NCBI GenBank assembly: GCA_903843125.1
Contig: CAIMOR010000119.1
Coordinates: 1 to 54,158, forward strand
Direction of reading: 5' to 3'
DNA from: an uncultured Rhodospirillales bacterium
GTDB lineage: Bacteria > Pseudomonadota > Alphaproteobacteria > Acetobacterales > Acetobacteraceae
Length of the DNA stretch: 54,158 nt
This document shows, piece by piece, positions 7,927-14,735 of the stretch; within the stretch, counting starts at the first letter, position 1, and the number at the start of each line of letters is the position of its first letter. The notes under the pieces were generated by a model that saw only the letters and a list, made by a program, of their open reading frames with translations, had not been told where the DNA came from and did no database searches. Both the position numbers and the translations under genes were made by a program.

Positions 7927-8729
7927 CCCGCGCCTCGCTGCGGCGCATCTACGCGCTGATCTACCGCCACACCTCGCTGTACCGGCATTCCTGGCCGCGC
8001 ATCGTCGAGCTGGCCTATTGGCCGGTGCTGGAGATGCTGGTCTGGGGCCTGACCACCAAGTACCTGGCCAGCGGCGGCGCGCCCGGTGCGGCCGGCATGA
8101 CCGTCGCGGCGCTGCTGGGCGGCGCGCTGCTGTGGGAGATCACGCTGCGCGCCCAGATGGGCATGACCTTCTCCTTCATGGAGGAGATCTGGTCGCGCAA
8201 CCTCGGCCATATCAGCGTCTCCCCGCTGCGGCCGTGGGAGTTCGTGCTGGGGCTGATGGGCATGTCCGTGCTGCGGCTGAGCGTCGGCATCACGCCGGCC
8301 ATGCTGCTGGCCTGGTTGCTCTATGGCTTCGGCATCTTCTCCATGGGGCCGGTGGTGGTGCTGTTCTTCGTGGCGCTCGCCATCACCGGCTGGGCGGTGG
8401 CGCTGGGCGTGACCGCGCTGATCCTGCGCCATGGCGCCGGCGCCGAGGCGCTGGCCTGGAGCGTGGTGTACGGCCTGACGCCCTTCGCCTGCGTGTTCTA
8501 CCCGCTGGCCTCGCTGCCGTGGTGGGTGCAGCCGGTGGCGCGGGCGCTGCCACTGGCGCATATCTTCGAGGGCATGCGCCAGGCGCTGGGCGGCGGCGGC
8601 GTGGCCTGGGGCCATCTCGGCTGGGGCTTCGCGTTGGCGTTCTTCTGGCTGGGCGTCATGGCGCTGGTGTTCCGGGCGCAGTTCCAGGGCGCGCGTGTGC
8701 GCGGCGCCCTGCTCAACATCGGCGAGTAG
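7923..8729 (+). CDS. ABC-2 type transporter permease
   Basis: This is a 268-residue inner-membrane protein, the channel partner of the ATPase encoded just before it; the ATG overlaps the ATPase stop by four bases, which indicates coupled translation. About six hydrophobic segments are visible, with the short cytoplasmic N-terminus followed by R-I-V-E-L-A-Y-W-P-V-L-E-M and the conserved ABC-2 C-terminal region S-L-P-W-W-V-Q-P-V-A-R-A-L-P-L-A-H. That pattern is the NodJ/DrrB-like ABC-2 fold. The substrate is unknown; nothing nearby names it. A histidine phosphatase gene follows 8 bases later in the same direction, so the three genes may form one operon. Confidence 0.92.
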   Translation: MTRASLRRIYALIYRHTSLYRHSWPRIVELAYWPVLEMLVWGLTTKYLASGGAPGAAGMTVAALLGGALLWEITLRAQMGMTFSFMEEIWSRNLGHISVSPLRPWEFVLGLMGMSVLRLSVGITPAMLLAWLLYGFGIFSMGPVVVLFFVALAITGWAVALGVTALILRHGAGAEALAWSVVYGLTPFACVFYPLASLPWWVQPVARALPLAHIFEGMRQALGGGGVAWGHLGWGFALAFFWLGVMALVFRAQFQGARVRGALLNIGE

Positions 8730-8737
8730 GAGACCTG

Positions 8738-9367
8738 ATGCCCGAGCCGACCCGGCTGTTCCTGATCCGCCACGCCCTGGTGGAGCCCAGCGCCCGCGCC
8801 ATGCTGTACGGCAACATGGATGTGCCGCTGTGCCAGCTGGCGCTGCGGGAGGAAGCCGCGCTGTACCGCTGGCTGGCGGCCCGGCTGCCGCGGCCGGCGC
8901 ATTGGGTCACCTCCCAGCTCGGTCGCACCCGGGCGACGGCCGCCGCCATCTTCGCCGCCGGCTACCCGGCGCAACCACTGGCCACCGAGCCCGACCTGGC
9001 GGAGCAGCACCTGGGCGACTGGCAGGGCATTCCGCACGAAGCCCTGGTGGAGAAGCTGCGCCATCCGCCGCACCCGTTCTGGCCGCACGCCGCCGAGGAA
9101 CAACCGCCTGGCGGCGAGAGCTTTGCGCATGTCCGCGCCCGCGTCGGCCCGGTGCTGGAACGGCTGGCAGCGCAGCATGCGGGCGAGGACGTGGTCCTGG
9201 TCGCCCATGGCGGCAGCATCCGCGCCGCGTTGGCGCATGCGATGGACCTCAGCGGGCATCAGGCCCTGGCGTTCAGCATCCGCAACCTCGGCCTGACCCG
9301 GCTGGAGAAGCACGGACCGGATTGGCGCGTGGCGGCGGTGAACGAGGAACCCTGGCTGCTGGATTGA
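8738..9367 (+). CDS. Histidine phosphatase (phosphoglycerate mutase/CobC-like)
   Basis: This is a 209-residue member of the histidine phosphatase superfamily, related to alpha-ribazole phosphatase (CobC) and phosphoglycerate mutase-like enzymes. The phospho-accepting His is in L-I-R-H-A-L near residue 11, where most relatives have R-H-G. The second His is in V-A-H-G-G-S-I-R near 155. Q-L-G-R-T-R-A-T-A near 66 and E-Q-H-L-G-D-W-Q-G near 88 fit the family. The ATG at 8738 has GGAG 7 bases upstream. It lies 8 bases after the ABC permease, in the same direction. No cobalamin gene is nearby, so the CobC role is not supported by context; a general small-phosphate ester phosphatase is equally likely. 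Confidence 0.85.
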   Translation: MPEPTRLFLIRHALVEPSARAMLYGNMDVPLCQLALREEAALYRWLAARLPRPAHWVTSQLGRTRATAAAIFAAGYPAQPLATEPDLAEQHLGDWQGIPHEALVEKLRHPPHPFWPHAAEEQPPGGESFAHVRARVGPVLERLAAQHAGEDVVLVAHGGSIRAALAHAMDLSGHQALAFSIRNLGLTRLEKHGPDWRVAAVNEEPWLLD

Positions 9368-9616
9368 TCCCCCGCGCCGAAAGCCCCGACGTCTGCCGCA
9401 CGATATCAGGTTGCAGTGTTTGCCTGGCGGCCGCGAGCGGAAACGGGCTCTCGCCGACCCTCGATCGCCGCGCGGACATGTGCGGCATCCCTGGCTTCGG
9501 CGTGCGCACGGCACGCCCCCGCCGCCGGCGGGCGCCATCCGGCGTCTCGGCGCGGGCCATTGCCTCCTGCCGCTGGCATCAGGCAGGGCGCCACTGAAGC
9601 CGGTCCCGGAGGAGCC

Positions 9617-10255
9617 TCAGGCTGGCGGGGGCAGTGGTCCCTCGGCGTGCCCTGGCGCTTGCGGCGCCAGGCCGAACAGGCCGGCCAGCACGCGCTCCAC
9701 CACCCGCTGCCCCTCCAGCATGGCATCGTCGGCGGCTGCGGCCCGCGCCACCAGCATCGCCATCTCGATCAATACCGCCAGCAGGGCGTGGGCGTAGGGC
9801 TCCACCTGCTCCGGCCGCAGCCGCCCTGCCGCCGCGGCCATGCCCAGCCCCGCCTTGAGCAGCCCCAACCCGCATTGGTTGTCGATCTCGCGCCAGCGCG
9901 CCCATCCCAGCACGCCCGGGGCGTCCTGCAGCACGATCCGGCGCACCGCGGCATCGCCGGCGGCCAGCCGCAACCAGGCGGCGCAGCCGGCGCGCAGCGC
10001 GTCCAGCGGGTTGCCGGCCTCGCGCCCGGCCGCCGCCACCGCCGCGGCCACCCGCTGTTCCTCGGCCTGCAGAACGGCGGTGAACAGCGCCTCCTTGCCG
10101 GCGAAGTGGTGGTACAGCGCGCCACGGCTGATGCCGCAGGCGCGCAGCACCGCCTCGATCGAGGTCGCCTCATAGCCCTGGCCGGCGAACAGGCCGGTGG
10201 CCACCCCGACAATATGCTGACGCGTCGCCTGGCCGCGCTCACCCCGCCGATCCAT
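9617..10255 (-). CDS. TetR/AcrR-family transcriptional repressor
   Basis: This is a 212-residue one-component regulator. The DNA-binding domain lies in residues 8-55, with Y-E-A-T-S-I-E-A-V and a recognition helix R-G-A-L-Y-H-H-F, followed by K-E-A-L-F; the rest is a helical ligand-binding domain with no assignable effector. Among three in-frame ATGs (10267, 10261, 10255), the last is chosen because GAGG lies 6 bases before it. The gene diverges from two small membrane-protein genes, and two palindromic operator-like sites fill the shared promoter region, so it very probably represses both itself and the pair. Its stop faces the histidine phosphatase gene across a 249-base convergent gap that holds no gene, only a weak 6-bp hairpin around 9567-9588. 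Confidence 0.92.
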   Translation of the reverse strand: MDRRGERGQATRQHIVGVATGLFAGQGYEATSIEAVLRACGISRGALYHHFAGKEALFTAVLQAEEQRVAAAVAAAGREAGNPLDALRAGCAAWLRLAAGDAAVRRIVLQDAPGVLGWARWREIDNQCGLGLLKAGLGMAAAAGRLRPEQVEPYAHALLAVLIEMAMLVARAAAADDAMLEGQRVVERVLAGLFGLAPQAPGHAEGPLPPPA

Positions 10256-10266
10256 CCACATCCTCA

Positions 10267-10307
10267 TTGACAAACCGACAGTCGGTATTCATAAACCGAC
10301 CGTCAGT
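10267..10307. promoter_or_regulatory. Two palindromic TetR-type operators overlapping a divergent promoter
   Basis: ACCGACAGTCGGT at 10274-10286 is a perfect palindrome around its central base, and ACCGACCGTCAGT at 10295-10307 is the same site with one mismatch. Their centres are 21 bases apart, two helical turns, so both face the same side of DNA. A plus-strand TTGACA at 10267-10272 followed 17 bases later by CATAAA (10290-10295) makes a plausible sigma-70 promoter that both sites cover. Confidence 0.8.
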
Positions 10308-10347
10308 CTGGTTTCCTTAACCCCATGCCGATGCAAGGAGAAGCCCC

Positions 10348-10785
10348 TTGTCCGCCACCTCCACCCTGGCCCTGCGGGCACCGCCCGCTGCCGACCTCAC
10401 CGCCTCCCGCATCGCCAGGGCCATGCTGGCCGGGGCCCTGCTCTGGTTGCTCGCCGCGCTGTTCATCCACTACCTCGGGCCGCGTGGCGCCTTCGAGGGG
10501 TGGCGGCTGCCGCTGACCTATGCCGGCACGGTGCTGGTCACCATCCGCTCCAACATCGCCTGCCGCCGGCTGGCCGGGCTGGGCGCCGACCAGGCTCTCA
10601 CCGTCGTCGCCATCGGCTCGGCCACCGCGCTGTTCATGGATGTCGTCGCCTTCGCCTGGCCGGACCGAATCTATGGCAGCGATCCGGCCGTGCTGCTGGG
10701 CGGTGCCGTCTGGCTGCTCTTCGCCATCGGCGTCGCGCTCGGCCTGGCGCTGCTGACGACGCAGCGGGCCAGGACGGCGCCATGA
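10348..10785 (+). CDS. Small integral membrane protein (possibly DUF5367-like)
   Basis: This is a 145-residue membrane protein with four likely hydrophobic spans (residues about 25-45, 55-70, 85-105, 115-138). I read a TTG start at 10348 because AAGGAG lies 7 bases before it; the upstream ATGs at 10325 and 10331 are not in this frame. The overall form, a compact four-helix protein controlled by a TetR regulator, resembles the DUF5367 family, but I hold that assignment loosely. It is the first gene after the twin operator and overlaps the MAPEG gene by ATGA, so the two are probably expressed together when the repressor releases DNA. Function unknown. Confidence 0.75.
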   Translation: MSATSTLALRAPPAADLTASRIARAMLAGALLWLLAALFIHYLGPRGAFEGWRLPLTYAGTVLVTIRSNIACRRLAGLGADQALTVVAIGSATALFMDVVAFAWPDRIYGSDPAVLLGGAVWLLFAIGVALGLALLTTQRARTAP

Positions 10786-11186
10786 GCGCCGAGCTCAGCG
10801 TACTGGTGGCCGCCGCCGGCCTTTCGCTGGCGCTGGCGCTGGCCACCATCGGCATCCACCTGCACCGCTTCGGCGGGGCGATGGTGCGCAGCAACCGCGA
10901 GGACTATCCCGCGCTGCAGGGCCTGGCCGGCCGCGTCGTGCGCGCCCAGGCCAACCTGAACGAGGCGATGCTGCCATTTGCCGTGGTGGTGCTGGCGGCC
11001 GCGCTGGCCCAGGTCAGCAACGGCCTCACCGCCGCCGCGGCGGAGACCTTCCTGGCGGCACGGCTGGCCCATGCCGGGCTGTACCTGGCCGGCGTGCCGG
11101 TGCTGCGTTCGGTGGCGTACTACGTCGGCCTGGCGGCAACCCTGGTCTTCGCGGCCCAGTTGCCGCTGCCAGCCATCGTCGGGTAG
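10782..11186 (+). CDS. MAPEG-family membrane protein
   Basis: This is a 134-residue member of the MAPEG family (membrane-associated proteins in eicosanoid and glutathione metabolism). Bacterial members are short four-helix proteins, some with glutathione transferase activity. Family features: an N-terminal helix, then a loop with N-R-E-D-Y-P and R-V-V-R-A-Q-A-N-L-N-E, equivalent to the R-A-x-x-N-x-x-E signature, then A-R-L-A-H-A-G-L-Y-L-A-G and R-S-V-A-Y-Y-V-G, which match the conserved R-x-x-H-x-x-x-Y and R-x-x-x-(Y/W) elements. Translation is coupled to the previous gene by ATGA. Under TetR control it may take part in detoxifying an electrophile or lipophilic compound (inference). Confidence 0.88.
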   Translation: MSAELSVLVAAAGLSLALALATIGIHLHRFGGAMVRSNREDYPALQGLAGRVVRAQANLNEAMLPFAVVVLAAALAQVSNGLTAAAAETFLAARLAHAGLYLAGVPVLRSVAYYVGLAATLVFAAQLPLPAIVG

Positions 11187-11292
11187 TGCGCCGCGCGCCG
11201 CCCGGGCGCCTGCCCGATGCCTTCTCCTGCACCGTGGTCGGGTTGCTCCCAGGGCGGGGCTACCGTCCTGGCGATTTCAGCAGCGCGCCTGG

Positions 11293-12726
11293 CTAAGGCC
11301 GCGGCAGGTGCAGCACCGCTGCCAGGCCGGGCGGGTCCATCCCTGGCTGCGCATCGGCCAGTTCCAACTCGCCGCCATGCAGGTGCGCCATGGCCTGCAC
11401 CAGCGAGAGCCCCAGCCCCGAGCCCGGCGTGGCCCTGGCCTTGTCGGCGCGGAAGAAGCGCTCGCCGGCATGGCTGCGGTCCTCGGCCGGCATGCCCGGC
11501 CCGTCATCGCTGACCGTGATGGCGATGCCCGGCTCCTGCATCGCCGCCGCCAGCCGGATGGTGCCGCCGGCCGGGCTGAACTTGATGGCGTTGTCCAGCA
11601 GGTTGGCCACCGCCTGCAGCAGCAGGTCGCGGTCGCCGACCAGCGGCAGGTGGTCCGGCAGGTCGGTCTCCAGCACCTGGCCGCGCGCTTCCGCCGCCAC
11701 GGCGTAGAACTCCGCCACGTCGGCCAGCACCGGCACCATGTCGAAGGGGGCGAAGGCAGCGCGCCGCGCGCCGGCCTCGGCCTCGGCGATGCGCAGCAGC
11801 GCCTGGAAGATGCGGCTGATGTTGTCCAGGTCCGCGATGCCCTGTTCCACCGCGCCGCGCAGGGCCGCACCCTCGGCCGTGCGGGCCGGCGGCGCTGCCT
11901 CCAGCGCTTCCTCCAGCTTGGCGCGGGCGCGGGCGATCGGTGTGCGCAGGTCGTGCGCGATGGCGTCGGAAACCCCGCGCACGCCTTCCATCAGCGTCGC
12001 GATCCGGTCCAGCATGGTGTTCAGCGTCTGGGCCAGGCGGTCGAACTCGTCGTCGCGGCCGGAGAGCGGCACGCGGTGCCCCAGGTCGCCGCCGGCGATG
12101 GCGATGGAGGTCTCGAACGCCGCGCCCAGCCGGCCCTGCAGGGCGCGGCGGATCAGCCAGGCGCCGGCCAGCGCAAACAGCACCACGGCGCCGGAGGCCC
12201 AGACCACGCCCTCGGTCAACAACCGGCGCAACTCCACGCGCTGGTCCTCGTCGCGCCCTATCAGCAGTTGCAGCCCAGGCAGGTCCAGGCGGTGCAGCCG
12301 GGCCTGGCTGGCGTTGTTGTCGTGCGTGACCCGGGTACGGAACCAGGAACCATCGGGCGGCGTATCGGCCGGCCAGGCGTCCAGGTTGCCGGCCAGCCGG
12401 GTCACCCGGCCATCCTCGGAGACCTGGCGCAGCAGGTAGATGCTCTCGTTCTCCACATCCACCGTGATGCGGTCCTCGATCGCCTCGGCCAGCCTGGGGG
12501 CGCCGGCCTCGCGCCAGCGTTCGGTCAGGGCGATGGCGTCGGCGCGGATCGCCGCGTCGGTCTGCCGGTCCAGCGCGATGGCGGTGGCCCACCACAGCAC
12601 GCCGACCATGGCGATGGCCGCCACGCTGAACATGGCGGCGAACAGCACGGCAAAGCGGAAGCCGGCGCTGGCCAACAGCCGCGGCGGACGGACCGTGGGC
12701 GCGCCGCTCAGCGGGACGTAGGGCAT
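11293..12726 (-). CDS. Membrane sensor histidine kinase of an OmpR-type two-component system
   Basis: This 477-residue kinase is the sensor for the regulator encoded 13 bases upstream. There are two membrane spans (about 22-48 and 172-192) around a periplasmic sensing region of about 120 residues, then a HAMP linker (190-245), the dimerisation box A-I-A-H-D-L-R-T-P with the phospho-His near 258, and the ATPase core: N-L-L-D-N-A-I-K-F (N box), D-D-G-P-G-M (G1), F-F-R-A-D (F box) and G-S-G-L-G-L-S-L-V (G2). All catalytic motifs are intact. The signal is unknown; an adjacent DegP-like envelope protease gene on the same strand hints at envelope stress, but no regulatory link is shown by the sequence. 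Confidence 0.95.
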   Translation of the reverse strand: MPYVPLSGAPTVRPPRLLASAGFRFAVLFAAMFSVAAIAMVGVLWWATAIALDRQTDAAIRADAIALTERWREAGAPRLAEAIEDRITVDVENESIYLLRQVSEDGRVTRLAGNLDAWPADTPPDGSWFRTRVTHDNNASQARLHRLDLPGLQLLIGRDEDQRVELRRLLTEGVVWASGAVVLFALAGAWLIRRALQGRLGAAFETSIAIAGGDLGHRVPLSGRDDEFDRLAQTLNTMLDRIATLMEGVRGVSDAIAHDLRTPIARARAKLEEALEAAPPARTAEGAALRGAVEQGIADLDNISRIFQALLRIAEAEAGARRAAFAPFDMVPVLADVAEFYAVAAEARGQVLETDLPDHLPLVGDRDLLLQAVANLLDNAIKFSPAGGTIRLAAAMQEPGIAITVSDDGPGMPAEDRSHAGERFFRADKARATPGSGLGLSLVQAMAHLHGGELELADAQPGMDPPGLAAVLHLPRP

Positions 12727-12739
12727 GGCGGCGCTGCCG

Positions 12740-13420
12740 CTAGGGCTCCGCCCGGATCATGTAGCCGGCGTTGCGGACGGTGTGGATCAACGGCTTCTCG
12801 AAACCCTTGTCGATCTTCTGGCGCAGGCGGGAGACGTGGACGTCGATCACGTTGGTCTGCGGGTCGAAGTGGTAGTCCCAGACCTTCTCCAGCAGCATGG
12901 TCCGCGTCACCACCTGGCCGGCATGGCGCATCAGGTGCTCCAGCAGGCGGAATTCGCGCGGCTGGATGTCGATCCGCTTGCCGCAGCGCATCACGATGCG
13001 GCTCAGCAGGTCCAGCTCCAGGTCGGCCACGCGCAGCTTGGTCGCCGGGGCGTCCACGCTGGGGCGCCGGCCGAGCGCCTCCACCCGCGCCAGCAGCTCG
13101 GCGAAGGCGAAGGGCTTCGTCAGGTAGTCGTCGCCGCCGGCCTTCAGGCCCTTCACCCGCTCATCCACGCCGGACAGCGCCGAGAGGAACAGCACCGGGG
13201 TACGGTTGCCCTGGCTGCGCAGCGTCTCCACCAGGCGCACGCCGTCCACCCCGCCGGGCAGCATCCGGTCCAGCACCAGCAGGTCAAATTGCTCGGACGC
13301 GGCCAGGAACAGGCCATCGCGGCCATTGCCGGCGTGCTCCACGGTATGCCCGGCCTCCTGCAGCCCCTTGCGGACGAAGCGCGCCACCTCGGCATCGTCT
13401 TCCACCAGCAGGATGCGCAT
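12740..13420 (-). CDS. OmpR/PhoB-family response regulator
   Basis: This is a 226-residue transcription factor. The receiver domain (1-115) has the acidic pocket E-D-D at 7-9, the phospho-accepting Asp near 51 in L-L-V-L-D-R-M-L-P-G, and the conserved Lys in D-Y-L-T-K-P-F. The C-terminal winged helix (125-226) shows the usual R-E-F-R-L-L-E-H-L and V-D-V-H-V-S-R-L-R-Q-K-I-D elements. The ATG at 13420 follows GGAGGAG at good spacing, so the start is secure. The kinase gene lies 13 bases downstream, so the pair forms an operon. Targets are not identifiable here. Confidence 0.96.
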   Translation of the reverse strand: MRILLVEDDAEVARFVRKGLQEAGHTVEHAGNGRDGLFLAASEQFDLLVLDRMLPGGVDGVRLVETLRSQGNRTPVLFLSALSGVDERVKGLKAGGDDYLTKPFAFAELLARVEALGRRPSVDAPATKLRVADLELDLLSRIVMRCGKRIDIQPREFRLLEHLMRHAGQVVTRTMLLEKVWDYHFDPQTNVIDVHVSRLRQKIDKGFEKPLIHTVRNAGYMIRAEP

Positions 13421-13552
13421 TGTCGTTCTCCTCCGGCCCCCAAGGGGACAATGACGGGGCCATGGGCCCAGGCGAATCAGCCGGTCAGTCTACCGCCGCC
13501 AGCCGGCGCCAGGCGTTAATTTGCCCCAAGGTAGCACAGGCTGGCCACCTGC

Positions 13553-14653
13553 TCACTCCGGCCTTGCTGTCCCGCTGGTGGCGGGCCGCCGGCCGACCTG
13601 CACCGCAATCTCCTGCGGCCGGCCTTCCCGCAGCACCGTGACCCGCACGGTCTGGCCAGGCTGCACCGCCGCCACGGCACGAACCAGGATGCGCGAACTG
13701 TCCACCCGCTCGCCATTGATCGCCAGCACCGTGTCGCCGTTGCGCAGCCCGGCCCGCGCCGCCGGGCTGCCGCGCTCCACGCCGGCCACCAGTACGCCAC
13801 GCCCGGGCGCCCCCGCCGCGCTGCCCGCCTCGGCCGCCTGGTCGCGCACCGAGACGCCCAGCCAGCCGCGCTCCACCCGGCCGCCATGCATCAGCGCCTC
13901 GATCACCGGGCGGGCGATGTCCGACGGGGTGGCGAAGCTGATGCCGGCATAGGCACCCGTTGGCGAGTAGATTGCGGTGTTGATGCCGATGACCTCGCCG
14001 GCTGCGTTGAACAGCGGCCCACCGGAATTGCCGGGGTTCACCGCCGCATCGGTCTGGATGAAATCGTCGAAAGGTCCGACCCCGATCTCCCGCCCGCGGG
14101 CCGAGACGATGCCGACCGTGACCGTGCCGCCGAGACGGAACGGATTGCCGGCCGCCAGCACCCATTGGCCCACGCGCATCGCCGCCGAGCTGCCCCAGGG
14201 CACTGCCGGCAGCGCACCGCGGTTCTCCACCTTCAGCAGCGCAAGGTCGGTGGCCTCGTCCGTGGCGATGATCCTGGCCGGCAGCTCGGTGCCGTCCTGC
14301 AGCGCCACCACAACGCGCGTGGCATTGCCGACCACGTGGTTGTTGGACACCACGAAGCCGGCGGGGTCGACGATGAAGCCCGAGCCGGCGCCCGCCACCT
14401 CCTGCCGCCGCCGGTTGCGGAACAGTCGCTCATAGGGCGTGCCGCGCAGTTCGGCGGGCATCTCGCCGGATTGTTCCGAGGTGACGGCGATGTTGACCAC
14501 TGCCGGCAGCACCCGCTCCGCCAGGTCGGCGAAGTCCGGCAGGAAGGCGGCGCCGCGCTGGGCCACGGCCGGCCCCGGCTGCTGGGCGCAGCCGGCCACG
14601 GAAAGGCCCAGCATCCCGAGGCCAAGGCCGCGACGGTTCAACGAGGGGGGCAT
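13553..14653 (-). CDS. DegP/HtrA-like trypsin-type serine protease, lipoprotein
   Basis: This is a 366-residue envelope protease. The N-terminus is a lipoprotein signal with a G-L-S-V-A-G-C lipobox (Cys about 22), so it is probably anchored to a membrane instead of free in the periplasm like DegP. The catalytic triad is complete: His in S-N-N-H-V-V (about 106), Asp in A-T-D-L-A-L-L (about 136), Ser in N-P-G-N-S-G-G-P-L (about 210). One PDZ domain follows (about 255-345, G-W-L-G-V-S-V ... G-L-R-N-G-D-T-V-L-A-I-N-G), so it is closer to DegS/HhoB in layout than to two-PDZ DegP. The start at 14653 is picked because it leaves a proper lipoprotein signal; the open frame further upstream runs inside hrpB. 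It lies 82 bases after the hrpB stop. Confidence 0.93.
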   Translation of the reverse strand: MPPSLNRRGLGLGMLGLSVAGCAQQPGPAVAQRGAAFLPDFADLAERVLPAVVNIAVTSEQSGEMPAELRGTPYERLFRNRRRQEVAGAGSGFIVDPAGFVVSNNHVVGNATRVVVALQDGTELPARIIATDEATDLALLKVENRGALPAVPWGSSAAMRVGQWVLAAGNPFRLGGTVTVGIVSARGREIGVGPFDDFIQTDAAVNPGNSGGPLFNAAGEVIGINTAIYSPTGAYAGISFATPSDIARPVIEALMHGGRVERGWLGVSVRDQAAEAGSAAGAPGRGVLVAGVERGSPAARAGLRNGDTVLAINGERVDSSRILVRAVAAVQPGQTVRVTVLREGRPQEIAVQVGRRPATSGTARPE

Positions 14654-14735
14654 GGGCAGGCGCTTCCAGGGAGTGGGTCGGGGGAGAGGGCGGGGCCGAT
14701 ATTGCTGCCAAAGCTGGGGCCGGCGCTGCGTTCCT

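Noticed and set aside
10325-10516. Alternative ATG-start frame at 10325 before the MAPEG block
   Set aside because: Pro/Ser-rich shadow; the overlapping frame from TTG 10348 has AAGGAG, membrane helices and ATGA coupling to the MAPEG gene.
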